Part shown: piece by piece, positions 8,918 to 17,503 of the stretch
How the letters are laid out: each line of letters opens with the position of its first letter
Numbering within the stretch: position 1 is the stretch's first letter
Assembly (NCBI GenBank): GCA_016742275.1
Contig: JACVCD010000002.1
Coordinates: 248,001-312,000 of the forward strand
Length of the DNA: 64,000 bases
Direction of reading: 5' to 3'
From: Gemmatimonadaceae bacterium
GTDB lineage: Bacteria > Gemmatimonadota > Gemmatimonadetes > Gemmatimonadales > Gemmatimonadaceae
The notes under the pieces: model-generated
Told to the model about the DNA's origin: nothing
The model's database searches: none
The model's input: only the letters and a program-made list of their open reading frames with translations
Position numbers and translations under genes: made by a program

Positions 8918-11900
8918 ATGCTCCGTGCTCCTGTTTCGATCGCGCTGTCGCTCGGGTTGTCGCTCGGCGCGATCGTATCTCCGTTGTCAGCTCAGCCCGA
9001 GACACTTCGCGGGCGTGTCACATCGGATAGCGGTCGCGTCGTCACCGGTGCCACGGTCTTCGTGACCCGTGGCCCGGACCGGCTGCTGCAGCAGTCCGTC
9101 ACCAACGACAGCGGACGGTTCGCAATCACGTTCGAGCAAGGCACGGGCGACTATCTGGTGGCCGTGCAGGCCACCGGATTCAAACCGGCGCGTCGTCGTG
9201 TGACACGTGTGGGAACGGAGCGGGAATACACGGTGGATTTTGTGTTGTCGAGCAATGTGACGACGCTCGATGCCGTGAAGGTGAATGCGAGTCAGCCAGT
9301 GCGTGCCACGACGGGAGTCAGCCCAAACACGCAGGAGACCGGTGCATCGGAGGCCTGGCGGCAGGGCGTGGCTGCCGGATTGCCACCAAGTGCTGCCGGT
9401 GATGTGAACACCACCGTGTCCACGATACCAGGCGTTGTGATGGGTCCTGGTGGTCCATCCATGCTGGGTGCGTCCGGCAGCAGCAATCTCACCACGCTGA
9501 ATGGCATGGCCATGGGTGCGGGCAGTGTGCCGCGTGCCGCGCGAGTGGAGACACGAGTCACTGGCGCGACATATGATGCCACGCGTGGTGGATTCTCAGG
9601 AGCGAACATCGACATGCGATTGTCGGCGGGCAGCCGCGACTATCAGAATCGTTCGTTCTTTGCGACTGGTGATACTCGTGCGCTGCAGTATACCGATGCC
9701 GTAGGTCGCGCACTTGGCGCCACGAATCAATTCTGGCGGGCCTCCGGTGGCATTGATGGTGAGGCCATTCGTGGCGTGCTCACCTACAATGTGGCACTCG
9801 ATGTTTCGCGCAATGAACGGGCACTGGTGAATCTCACGAGTGCCAGTCCACTGGCATACGAACGTTCCGGTGTGGCGCTGGATTCGGTGCAGCGCGCGCG
9901 ACAGGTAGCGGCGCAGCGTGGATTGTCGTTGGTCGCAGCGGGGACGCCAGCAGCCGTGCAGCGCGACGCGCTGGGATTGCTGGCGCGATTCGATCTCACG
10001 ACAGATACCAGTCGTTCGCGTTCGTTGACGCTCTACGCCAATGCGTCGCAGGCGGACAACGAAGGCATTGCACCGCTCATGGCCTCCAGCGCTGGAACGG
10101 AGCGCCAGGATGCATCGTACGGCGGCATTCTCGCGCTTGGGCGCTGGTCGGGACCGTCGTTCAGCACATTCAACATGACCCGTTTCAATTTTGGCGTAGT
10201 GAGTGGACGGGGCACGCCCTATCTCGACGCACCGGCGGTGGATGTCCTGGTGCGAACCACCGGTGATGCCACGGCCAACGACGCAGGTATTGCATCATTG
10301 TCTCTTGGTGGTCGGGGAACTGATGCGTCGGAATCGACGCGGTGGACGGCCGAGGCCAATCACGAATTCCTGCGGAATGTTCAGGGACGTCGCCACGCTC
10401 TGCGCGCCATCGCCTGGGGTCGCGTGGATGATGTCGTGTTGTCCGGCGGTGCCAGTGAGTTCGGGCGATACAGTTTTGCCTCGCTTGATGATCTGCTGGC
10501 GAATCGTCCGGCGTCGTATACGCGCACGCTCGCCAATCCCGATCGAACGGGACGCGTGTGGAATGGCGCGATCGCGGCGTCGGACACCTGGGCTCCATCA
10601 CGCTTCTTCTCGCTGCTCTACGGTGTGCGAGTGGAAGGCAATGGAGCGTTGAGTAACCCCGCACGCAACCCAGCTCTTGAGGATGCCCTGGATGTGCACA
10701 CCGGTGGTGTGGGGTCGCGATTGCATGTGAGTCCGCGCGTGGGCTTTACCTATTCGTTCAGCAGGGCGCGCGACAATGGCACCGGCTCGTCATTCAGCCA
10801 GTTCGGCAATTGGTACCGCTATCCGACCGGTGTGCTGCGTGGCGGTATCGGTGAGTTCCGCGATCTGTGGCGTCCCGATGTACTGGCCGACGCTGCTGCT
10901 CGCACGGGGCTGCCTGGCAGCTCGCTGGCACTATCGTGTGTTGGTGCGGCCGCACCAACGCCCACGTGGCCGATTTCCTCCATGCCGTTGCCATCGCAAT
11001 GTGCCGATGGCAGTGGTCCACTGGCCGAACGCGCTCCAGCCGTAACGGTGCTCGACAAGCAGTACGACGTGCCGCGCAGCTGGCGCGCGTCGCTCGACTA
11101 CAACACGTCGCGTTGGAAGATGATCCTTCGCGCCAGTGCATTGGCATCGCTCGATCTCAATCAGCCGTCGATTGTGGATCGCAACTTTGGCGGCACTTCG
11201 CAGTTCACACTGACCGGTGAAGGTGGGCGGCAGGTGTTCGTGTCACCCTCGGCTATCGATGCCGGATCCGGTGCCTTGTCGGCCGCAGAGGCCCGTCGGA
11301 CCAATTCCTTCAGTCGGGTCGATGTGTTGTCGAGCGATCTGCGCGGGCGCGGCGGGCAGATGACGCTTTCACTCGGCATGGATCGTTTCGATCGTCGGTG
11401 GCGTGGCTGGCCGTTCATGACCGCCACCTACACGCTCCAGCGAGTGGATCGTCAGCAGCGCGGCTTCGATGGTGCGGCGTGGGGTGATCCGAATGCGGTG
11501 GAATGGGCGCCTGCGGCAACCGATGCGCGCCATGTATGGCTGCTGCAGGTTGGACACAACACCCGGCTCGGCACCTTCTCCGTGTTTTCGCGATTGCAGT
11601 CCGGACTACCATTCACGCCGCTCGTACAGGGCGATGTGAACGGTGATGGACGTGGTGGTGATCGAGCGTTTGTACCCGATCCGGCTACTGCGTCGGACCC
11701 GGCACTCGGGGCCGCATTGCGTTCGCTGCAGACATCGGGAAGTTCGGTTGCACGTGAATGCCTTGATGCGACGATGGGGCGCACGGATACGCGTATGGCG
11801 TGCCGCGGTCCGTGGACTCGCACTCTGTCGGCCAGCTGGACACCGCCCTTCAGCTATCGTCGCAATAGCTGGCTCAATCGGGTAGTGATGACAGTGTTTG

Positions 11901-12628
11901 CCAACAACATTCTTGCCGGCGTGGACCAGTTGGTGCACGGCAGCGATGACATGCGTGGCTGGGGGGGCGTGTCCGCTCCAGATCCCACATTGCTCGTACC
12001 GCGCGGGTTTGATGCCAATGCACGAGCGTTCCGTTACGATGTGAATCCGCGGTTCGCGGAAATACGTCCATCGCGACTGTCATTCCGTGACCCGTTCCGT
12101 ATCACGCTGGATGTGAATCTTCGCCTGCACACCGACTACGACCTGCAGGCGCTGCGCCGGAATCTCGAACCGGTGCGCATGCGTGGGGAGTGGGTGCGCC
12201 GCGGTGAGGATTCATTGCTCACGCGCTATCTGCGGGAAACGTCGAGCATTCATCGGGTGCTGGTGGAGGAAGGCGACACGCTGTTGCTCACACCGCCGCA
12301 GGTGGAGCAACTCCGCAAGCGCGACTCCGTATTCAGCGACAGTGTGCGCATGCTCTTCCGTCCGCTGGCACGCTATCTCGCCGCGCAGCCCAATGGTGTG
12401 GCCAGCAAGGCTGCACTCGATTCGGTGAAGGCGACGCAGACGATCTACTGGAAGCTCTTCTGGCGGCAGCCTGAGATCGCCGCAGAAGTTCTCATGCCGC
12501 AGCAGGCTGAGGTGATGCGATTGTTGCGCGACATGATGACCACATCGGCGCAAGCGCGACAGACGAGTCGCTACCACTTCGGTAGCAATGTCACGTTTGC
12601 GCACACCGTGCCGCAGGTGCGTAAATAG
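8918..12628 (+). CDS. TonB-dependent receptor with carboxypeptidase-regulatory-like N-terminus and helical tail
   Basis: A 1236-residue outer-membrane protein. Residues 1-26 are a signal peptide ending PLSAQ. Residues about 29-110 form a carboxypeptidase-regulatory-like beta-sandwich (LRGRVTSDSGRVVTGATVFV). A plug region follows at about 150-260, with 'STIPGVVMGPGGPS' and 'YDATRGGFSGANIDMRL' resembling the Oar-like receptor plug. A long beta-barrel runs to about 1070. Residues about 1100-1215 look alpha-helical and contain LTPPQVEQLR and LMPQQAEVMRLL before a last strand ending in PQVRK. The substrate is unknown. It is followed after 5 bp by a DUF1801 gene. Confidence 0.88.
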   Translation: MLRAPVSIALSLGLSLGAIVSPLSAQPETLRGRVTSDSGRVVTGATVFVTRGPDRLLQQSVTNDSGRFAITFEQGTGDYLVAVQATGFKPARRRVTRVGTEREYTVDFVLSSNVTTLDAVKVNASQPVRATTGVSPNTQETGASEAWRQGVAAGLPPSAAGDVNTTVSTIPGVVMGPGGPSMLGASGSSNLTTLNGMAMGAGSVPRAARVETRVTGATYDATRGGFSGANIDMRLSAGSRDYQNRSFFATGDTRALQYTDAVGRALGATNQFWRASGGIDGEAIRGVLTYNVALDVSRNERALVNLTSASPLAYERSGVALDSVQRARQVAAQRGLSLVAAGTPAAVQRDALGLLARFDLTTDTSRSRSLTLYANASQADNEGIAPLMASSAGTERQDASYGGILALGRWSGPSFSTFNMTRFNFGVVSGRGTPYLDAPAVDVLVRTTGDATANDAGIASLSLGGRGTDASESTRWTAEANHEFLRNVQGRRHALRAIAWGRVDDVVLSGGASEFGRYSFASLDDLLANRPASYTRTLANPDRTGRVWNGAIAASDTWAPSRFFSLLYGVRVEGNGALSNPARNPALEDALDVHTGGVGSRLHVSPRVGFTYSFSRARDNGTGSSFSQFGNWYRYPTGVLRGGIGEFRDLWRPDVLADAAARTGLPGSSLALSCVGAAAPTPTWPISSMPLPSQCADGSGPLAERAPAVTVLDKQYDVPRSWRASLDYNTSRWKMILRASALASLDLNQPSIVDRNFGGTSQFTLTGEGGRQVFVSPSAIDAGSGALSAAEARRTNSFSRVDVLSSDLRGRGGQMTLSLGMDRFDRRWRGWPFMTATYTLQRVDRQQRGFDGAAWGDPNAVEWAPAATDARHVWLLQVGHNTRLGTFSVFSRLQSGLPFTPLVQGDVNGDGRGGDRAFVPDPATASDPALGAALRSLQTSGSSVARECLDATMGRTDTRMACRGPWTRTLSASWTPPFSYRRNSWLNRVVMTVFANNILAGVDQLVHGSDDMRGWGGVSAPDPTLLVPRGFDANARAFRYDVNPRFAEIRPSRLSFRDPFRITLDVNLRLHTDYDLQALRRNLEPVRMRGEWVRRGEDSLLTRYLRETSSIHRVLVEEGDTLLLTPPQVEQLRKRDSVFSDSVRMLFRPLARYLAAQPNGVASKAALDSVKATQTIYWKLFWRQPEIAAEVLMPQQAEVMRLLRDMMTTSAQARQTSRYHFGSNVTFAHTVPQVRK

Positions 12629-12633
12629 GAGGC

Positions 12634-13029
12634 ATGAAACGTGTCCCGCCGCCAGCGTCTCCTGATGCCTACGTCAACGCACTCACTGGTTGGCAGGCCC
12701 AGCTGGTGCCGCCCATTCGTGCAGCGATTCGTGCCGCCATTCGCAAGAGTGGTGAACTCGAGGAAGTGATCAAGTGGGGCCATCTCGTCTACATCGGCGA
12801 TGGTCCCGTGCTGTTGCTGCGTATCGAAGAAGAACGGGTGCTACTGGGCTTCTGGCGTGGGCAGCGTCTGGGCGATCTCGAGCCGCGTCTCAAGCCCGGT
12901 GGCAAGTACGAAATGGCTACGGTCATTCTGCGCGAGGGTGACAAGATTGCCGCTGCGCAGGTCCGTCGACTGGTTGAGCGGGCAGTTGCCCTCATGCGTG
13001 AATTGGGCGACGCGACAGATCTGTCGTAA
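12634..13029 (+). CDS. DUF1801 family protein (YdhG-like)
   Basis: A 131-residue cytoplasmic protein. It shows the DUF1801 pattern: an N-terminal helix pair (PIRAAIRAAIRKSGELEEVIKW), the GHLVYIG strand, a charged LLLRIEEERVLLGFW strand, and a C-terminal helix RRLVERAVALMREL. The biochemical function of the family is not established. It lies 5 bp after the receptor gene and leads a run of small co-directional genes. A second DUF1801 protein is at 27781. Confidence 0.8.
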   Translation: MKRVPPPASPDAYVNALTGWQAQLVPPIRAAIRAAIRKSGELEEVIKWGHLVYIGDGPVLLLRIEEERVLLGFWRGQRLGDLEPRLKPGGKYEMATVILREGDKIAAAQVRRLVERAVALMRELGDATDLS

Positions 13030-13109
13030 TAATGGCGCTATTGACATTCACCGAATAAAACCCGAAGTTCGGTCGCTCCACCGGCTCTCCCCTTTCCCGA
13101 GTGTACCGA

Positions 13110-13577
13110 ATGTCCACGACCGCCGTTCTTTCGCCCGCCGATCTGCTCGCCCACTGGCAGGGGCATCGCAAGCTCACGCGCCGCGTTATTGAAGCATTTC
13201 CCGAGGAATCGCTGCTCACGTTCAGCATTGGCGGTATGCGCCCCTTTGCTGCGCTGGCCACTGAACTGACGGTGATCGCGGCACCCATGGTGCGCGAAAT
13301 CGTGAGCGGCGAAGGCACACCGTATTCCGAGAATGTTCCCAAGTCGAAGGCGGAGGTTCTGGCGAATTGGGACGCCGCCACGGCAGAACTCGATGCGTGG
13401 TTTGCCAAGGTACCGCCCGCTAAGTTCGAAGAGACACTCACGGTGTTTGGCCAGTACACCGGTCCGGTGTGGAGTCACTTCTTCTACGCGATCGACAACG
13501 AAGTGCACCACCGGGCGCAGGGGTACGTGTACCTACGCGCTCTCGGCATCGAGCCGCCGCCATTCTGGGAGCGCTGA
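13110..13577 (+). CDS. DinB superfamily protein
   Basis: A 155-residue four-helix-bundle protein of the DinB/YfiT-like superfamily. Visible are the first-helix HWQGHRKLTRRVIEAFPEE, 'FAALATELTVIAAPMVREIV', and the C-terminal HFFYAIDNEVHHRAQGYVYL with the conserved His pair that usually helps bind a divalent metal. Some members are thiol transferases or stress proteins; no specific substrate can be assigned here. The ATG at 13110 is preferred over the GTG three codons upstream. The next gene starts 12 bp downstream. Confidence 0.8.
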   Translation: MSTTAVLSPADLLAHWQGHRKLTRRVIEAFPEESLLTFSIGGMRPFAALATELTVIAAPMVREIVSGEGTPYSENVPKSKAEVLANWDAATAELDAWFAKVPPAKFEETLTVFGQYTGPVWSHFFYAIDNEVHHRAQGYVYLRALGIEPPPFWER

Positions 13578-13589
13578 ATCTGACTGTTT

Positions 13590-14039
13590 ATGGACCCACG
13601 TGACCTGTTGCCGCATCGGTACCCGTTTCTGTTGCTCGATCGCATTGAGTCGGTGCAACGCGGTCGTCGTGCGGTGGGAATCAAGCAGGTTACCGGATCC
13701 GAATGGCTGATTGTGGGGACCCGGCATGGCGCAGCACCGCGCGCCATGCCGCATCTCCTGATTGTCGAGGCCTTGGCGCAACTCTCGGCGGCCGTTGTCG
13801 ATGGTGTGCACGACTACGGGCCTGGTGCCATCGGCTACTTCATGGGTTTTGATCGCGTGCGTTTTCGCGGTGAAGCCGTCCCCGGAGACACGTTGGTGCT
13901 CACGGTGGAACTGCTGCAGTTCCGGCGCGGTATCTGCCGCACGCGCGGTACGGCAACGGTGGATGGTCGAGACTTGGTGCGCGCACATCTCACCACCGTG
14001 GTTCGTGCGCCTGCTCCGGCCACAGCTACCAGTCCCTGA
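13590..14039 (+). CDS. FabZ-like hotdog-fold hydroxyacyl dehydratase
   Basis: A 149-residue hotdog-fold protein. It begins with LLPHRYPFLLLDR, the FabZ active-site motif with its catalytic His, and continues with MPHLLIVEALAQLSA, containing the catalytic Glu on the central helix. GYFMGFDRVRFRGEAVPGD is the matching next strand. FabZ removes water from 3-hydroxyacyl-ACP in fatty-acid elongation. No other fatty-acid genes are nearby and the MPG of the usual MPGVL motif is MPH here, so this may be a paralogue rather than the housekeeping enzyme. Confidence 0.8.
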   Translation: MDPRDLLPHRYPFLLLDRIESVQRGRRAVGIKQVTGSEWLIVGTRHGAAPRAMPHLLIVEALAQLSAAVVDGVHDYGPGAIGYFMGFDRVRFRGEAVPGDTLVLTVELLQFRRGICRTRGTATVDGRDLVRAHLTTVVRAPAPATATSP

Positions 14040-14045
14040 CCTGAC

Positions 14046-14507
14046 ATGACTTCTGATCTTCGTGTCGATCTGCTGACATCGACTCAGGCATCGGTGCTGC
14101 GCCAGATGCTGGGCATGTTTGCCGCAGCGTTCGAAGACGCCGAGCACTATCTGAGCAATCAGCCGGACGACACGTATCTCACCAATCTGCTGGTGAGCGA
14201 TACGTTCCTGGCTGTTGCCGCCATGGATGGCGATCAGGTGATTGGTGGGCTTGCTGCGTACATACTCCCGAAATTCGAACAGGCGCGTCGCGAGTGTTAC
14301 ATCTATGATCTCGCGGTAGATGAAGCGTATCGGCGCCGCGGGATTGCGACAGCGCTCATCAACACGCTGCAGCGTGTCGCGAGTGAGCGCGGGATCTATG
14401 TGATTTTTGTGCAGGCGGACTATGGCGACGATCCGGCGGTCGCGCTGTATACATCGCTTGGTACGAGAGAAGACGTCATGCATTTCGACATTCTGCCCAT
14501 GCCCTGA
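14046..14507 (+). CDS. AAC(3)-I-like aminoglycoside 3-N-acetyltransferase (GNAT)
   Basis: A 153-residue GNAT acetyltransferase. The motifs LAAYILPKFEQARREC, YIYDLAVDEAYRRRGIATAL and FVQADYGDDPAVALYTSLG, plus the ending EDVMHFDI, match from memory the AAC(3)-I family, which uses acetyl-CoA to acetylate the 3-amino group of gentamicin-type aminoglycosides. RRRGIATAL is the acetyl-CoA pyrophosphate-binding loop. It starts 6 bp after the FabZ-like gene and ends 8 bp before the VOC gene, so it is part of a chromosomal run rather than a cassette; no integron site is visible. Whether it confers resistance is untested. Confidence 0.85.
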   Translation: MTSDLRVDLLTSTQASVLRQMLGMFAAAFEDAEHYLSNQPDDTYLTNLLVSDTFLAVAAMDGDQVIGGLAAYILPKFEQARRECYIYDLAVDEAYRRRGIATALINTLQRVASERGIYVIFVQADYGDDPAVALYTSLGTREDVMHFDILPMP

Positions 14508-14514
14508 GGAATTC

Positions 14515-14892
14515 ATGGAACGCGCCATTCCTGTGCTCCCTGTGACTGATCTCGATGTGGCGAAGGCGTTCTATGTTGATGGATTAGGCTTTGATGTCCG
14601 GTTCAATGTTCGGACAGGCGAAGACGGTGACACCACTACCGGTCTCCTTGGTGTCGAGCTTGGCGGCATTGTTGTCACGCTCGACTGCCCGATGTCGGGT
14701 CATGGACGCGATGCGTGCGTGTCGCTTGAAGTGGCCGATGCGGACGTCTACTACAATCGGTGGCGAGAGCGTGTGTCGATCGAGCGCGCGCCGCAGAATG
14801 AGCCGTGGGGCGCACGCACCTTCAGTGTGCACGATCCCTTCGGTAACACGATCTTCGTGATGGGGCCGGTGAAGGATGATACGGATGCCTGA
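14515..14892 (+). CDS. VOC (glyoxalase/bleomycin-resistance) family protein
   Basis: A 125-residue protein with one VOC repeat pair: 'AIPVLPVTDLDVAKAFYVDG', GLGFDVRF, GGIVVTLDC, VSLEVADADVYYNRW, and the terminal FSVHDPFGNTIFVMG. The family covers glyoxalases, dioxygenases and drug-binding proteins; residues resemble the bleomycin-resistance-type binders but the ligand is unclear. A GAGGA ribosome-binding site overlaps the stop of the acetyltransferase gene, supporting the ATG at 14515 and translational linkage to it. Confidence 0.82.
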   Translation: MERAIPVLPVTDLDVAKAFYVDGLGFDVRFNVRTGEDGDTTTGLLGVELGGIVVTLDCPMSGHGRDACVSLEVADADVYYNRWRERVSIERAPQNEPWGARTFSVHDPFGNTIFVMGPVKDDTDA

Positions 14893-15451
14893 ATCAGGCC
14901 AAGCATCCGCAAGCTTTGCGCGCGGGCTCGATCGGGTGGCGAATCTAGTGCAGGCGCTCGAAGCACTGCCGACCGTATCGTGGCGCACATTGCAGCGGAG
15001 GTGTCAGTCACTCGATGGCAATATGCCTTCGCAGCTTGCCGCCAGAGCGCGACTTCAGGCGGCATCAATGGTGCCTGATGGGTGGATGTGCAAATCCGAC
15101 AAGTTGTTGCTGCGTGGGATTGGAACCGGATTGCGGTTGCTGGCGCACGGCCTGGCTTTGGCGGGTGAGGTCGCCGTCGCAGTCTCACGTGATGAGCCGT
15201 TCTACTTGTCGGGGAATCGGCAGTCGAGCGGTAAGGCCTATGTCGATCGCTACATGGAGTTGCGATACGGACTGCAGCAGGCCATGGTCACGGCTATCGG
15301 CAAGGATACGATGACGCTTCTGGTGCTCCAGGCAGTGATGGAAACACTTCTGCACGCTGAAGAACAAAGTCGGTCCGACTTTTCTGTCATCTATTCTTGG
15401 ATCGCCCCGGAAGTCCCGTTGTCACAAGTGGACGCGTCACTGGCGGTGTAG
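14885..15451 (+). CDS. Conserved-looking helical protein, function unknown
   Basis: The 188-residue protein overlaps the end of the VOC gene by 8 bp when started at the ATG at 14885. It looks mostly alpha-helical (LDRVANLVQALEALP, LLRGIGTGLRLLAHGLALAGEVAVAV, ELRYGLQQAMVTAIG). The central hydrophobic helix may be buried or membrane-associated. I recognise no family or catalytic motif. Tight coupling to the acetyltransferase/VOC pair suggests co-expression. Confidence 0.6.
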   Translation: MPESGQASASFARGLDRVANLVQALEALPTVSWRTLQRRCQSLDGNMPSQLAARARLQAASMVPDGWMCKSDKLLLRGIGTGLRLLAHGLALAGEVAVAVSRDEPFYLSGNRQSSGKAYVDRYMELRYGLQQAMVTAIGKDTMTLLVLQAVMETLLHAEEQSRSDFSVIYSWIAPEVPLSQVDASLAV

Positions 15452-15539
15452 TGTGCACCGCGTGGTAGATTAACAATCGCTGCACCACCCGTTGTTTCCA
15501 CGCCACCGCCCGGTGGCGACGCGTCGACCCAGGGCCCGG

Positions 15540-16409
15540 ATGTCGCAGGAAACGATCGTCTATCTCGTCAATCTGATCATCGGTCTGATTCTCGCCGGTG
15601 TGATGAGTCAGTACTGGCGCCTCGAAGCGGCAGGGATGTCGTTGCGCCCCTGGATTGTTGCGGCGTGGACACTGTCCGCTGCCGATCTGTTGTTCGTTCT
15701 GCGCTCAGGGCTGCCGGCCGATGTGGTGCCCCGGATGTTGCCCACCCTGATGGTCACCGTGGGCCACATCACCCTGTTGATTGCCGCGCAGCGCAGCGCC
15801 GAGCGCGCGGTTTCCCGACGGTTGTCGATCGCCATCGTGGCTGGCCATTTCGCACTGCTGCTGGTCATTCGCATGGTGCCGGAACTCGTACCATGGCGCG
15901 CTGTGACGAACGGCATTGTCTGGGGCGTACTGTCGCTGTCGGCGGCGCTGACACTCTGGCGCGGCAGTGACCGGATGCGTCAGGTGATGGTGTTTCCGGC
16001 ATTCGTGCTGGCCATTCAGGGCATCTTTCACGCTGTGCGTTCCCTGTTGGCCACGCAGGCTGTTGTGACACCGGACGCGGATCGCAGTGCGGTCGTCCAG
16101 ATGCTTGGCGACGTGGAAGTAAGCCTCTTCATGGTCGCCCTGTTTGTCGGTGTGCTGGTCGCCTATCTGCGGCAGAGCAACACCGAGTTGCGGCTGGCGC
16201 TCGATAGCGTGCGACAGCTGTCGTCAATGCTGCCGCTCTGCTCCTGGTGCAATAAGGTGCGCGATGACGACGGGTACTGGCGTCGCATCGAGGAGTATCT
16301 CTCGGAGCACAAGGTCAGCGTGACACATGCGCTCTGTGAGAACTGTGCGGCCAAGCACTTCGACGGTTCTCCGGCGTCACACGATCACGGATCGATGGCG
16401 CCGCGTTGA
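15540..16409 (+). CDS. 7-TM membrane protein with C-terminal CxxC...CxxC zinc-type motif
   Basis: The 289-residue protein has about seven hydrophobic segments (residues 5-22, 36-55, 66-84, 94-111, 122-140, 148-166, 190-210), a short coiled linker, then LPLCSWCNKVRDDDGYW (232-247), 'EEYLSEHK' and HALCENCAAKHF (263-274). Cys234, 237, 266 and 269 are placed to bind one metal ion. Tails of the 'CxWCxKVRDDxGYW...CxxC' type occur at the ends of sensor proteins in many bacteria, so a membrane sensor role is plausible. No kinase domain is present. The ATG at 15540 was chosen over a TTG at 15492. Confidence 0.7.
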   Translation: MSQETIVYLVNLIIGLILAGVMSQYWRLEAAGMSLRPWIVAAWTLSAADLLFVLRSGLPADVVPRMLPTLMVTVGHITLLIAAQRSAERAVSRRLSIAIVAGHFALLLVIRMVPELVPWRAVTNGIVWGVLSLSAALTLWRGSDRMRQVMVFPAFVLAIQGIFHAVRSLLATQAVVTPDADRSAVVQMLGDVEVSLFMVALFVGVLVAYLRQSNTELRLALDSVRQLSSMLPLCSWCNKVRDDDGYWRRIEEYLSEHKVSVTHALCENCAAKHFDGSPASHDHGSMAPR

Positions 16410-16431
16410 CGCGAGGTATCAGGCGTCACCG

Positions 16432-17388
16432 TTAGCCGAAGCTGACAGCTTCTTCCGGCGCAAAACGAAACGGGTCGTTGCGGGACTCCATATCGCGGCG
16501 GCGGTATTCCCCAGGCGAAAGCGTCGTGGCCTTTTTGAAAGCTTTGGAGAAACTGAATGCGTCGTGATATCCCACGGCCGACGCGATCTGCTCAAGGGTG
16601 AATGTGCTGGTGGTGAGCAGGTGTGTGGCACGCTGCAACCGAACCGTGCGCAAATAAGCCAGCGGAGTGGTGCCCATCTGGTCCCGAAACCGTTCGGCCA
16701 GCACGCTGCGTGACAACCCGACTTCGCGCGCCAGCGATTCGAGCGTCCAGGGTGACGCACATTCGTCGTGGAGACGCGACACCGCACAGTGCACCTGCGG
16801 ATCACGAATGGCGTGGCTCCAGCTCCCTCGATCGGTCGGCTGTTCGGCGACCACGGCGCGTAGCAGCATGGTGAACGCCACATCGAGCAGACCATGCAGC
16901 ACCGAGTCGCGCCCCAGATCATCGCGACGACTCTCATCGGCCAGCATCGCGACCACCAACGCCAGGGGTTCGAGAGAAGCGGAGGATCGTGCCCGCATCA
17001 CGAACCACGGCGGCAGTTCAGTGAAAAACGGATGCAGCGGGGCGTTCCAGAGTTGGTATGCCCCACTGATGACCGTGCTGGTGCGCGCGGGAGTCGGGGT
17101 TGGGATCTGTCCGGTTGCAATGGTTTCCACCGGCAACCCCCGAATGCTGTCATGAGCGGCCAGGCGATGATCGCAACCACGCCCCATCACTGCGACATCA
17201 CCGGCGGCCAGATGCAGCGGTGCTTCGAGACCATCCGCATGCACAAACACATCGCCAGCGAGCGCCACATGAAAGCCGATGCTGCGGTCACAGGGGAATC
17301 GCAGAGCCACGCCATTGGGCACGGCTCGCAGATCCAGCAGCCGCCGGCGCATGCCGGATTCACGGAATAGTGTTCCCAAAAGATCCAT
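16432..17388 (-). CDS. AraC family transcriptional regulator with cupin-type N-terminus
   Basis: The 318-residue protein has an N-terminal cupin-like effector domain ('GVALRFPCDRSIGFHVALAG', LHLAAGDVAVMGRGCDHRLAAH) and a C-terminal AraC double HTH at about 205-300: LESLAREVGLSRSVLAERFRDQMG and then IASAVGYHDAFSFSKAFKKATTLSPGEYRR. It is divergent from an NAD(P)-binding reductase gene 115 bp away, which is the usual layout for an AraC/Cupin_6 regulator and its target. The inducer is unknown. Confidence 0.9.
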   Translation of the reverse strand: MDLLGTLFRESGMRRRLLDLRAVPNGVALRFPCDRSIGFHVALAGDVFVHADGLEAPLHLAAGDVAVMGRGCDHRLAAHDSIRGLPVETIATGQIPTPTPARTSTVISGAYQLWNAPLHPFFTELPPWFVMRARSSASLEPLALVVAMLADESRRDDLGRDSVLHGLLDVAFTMLLRAVVAEQPTDRGSWSHAIRDPQVHCAVSRLHDECASPWTLESLAREVGLSRSVLAERFRDQMGTTPLAYLRTVRLQRATHLLTTSTFTLEQIASAVGYHDAFSFSKAFKKATTLSPGEYRRRDMESRNDPFRFAPEEAVSFG

Positions 17389-17503
17389 ATCCCAAACATG
17401 GCACAGGCAGGACTCCAGGACAAACAATGCCGATTGCAAGCCATTCGAAGTCCTGATCTACTGGGCAATGATTGATCCACACCATTCGAACTGGAGCAAA
17501 GAG

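Noticed and set aside
13590-14039. Calling the FabZ-like protein the housekeeping fabZ
   Set aside because: No fatty-acid synthesis neighbours, and the MPG motif is altered to MPH; a paralogue is safer.
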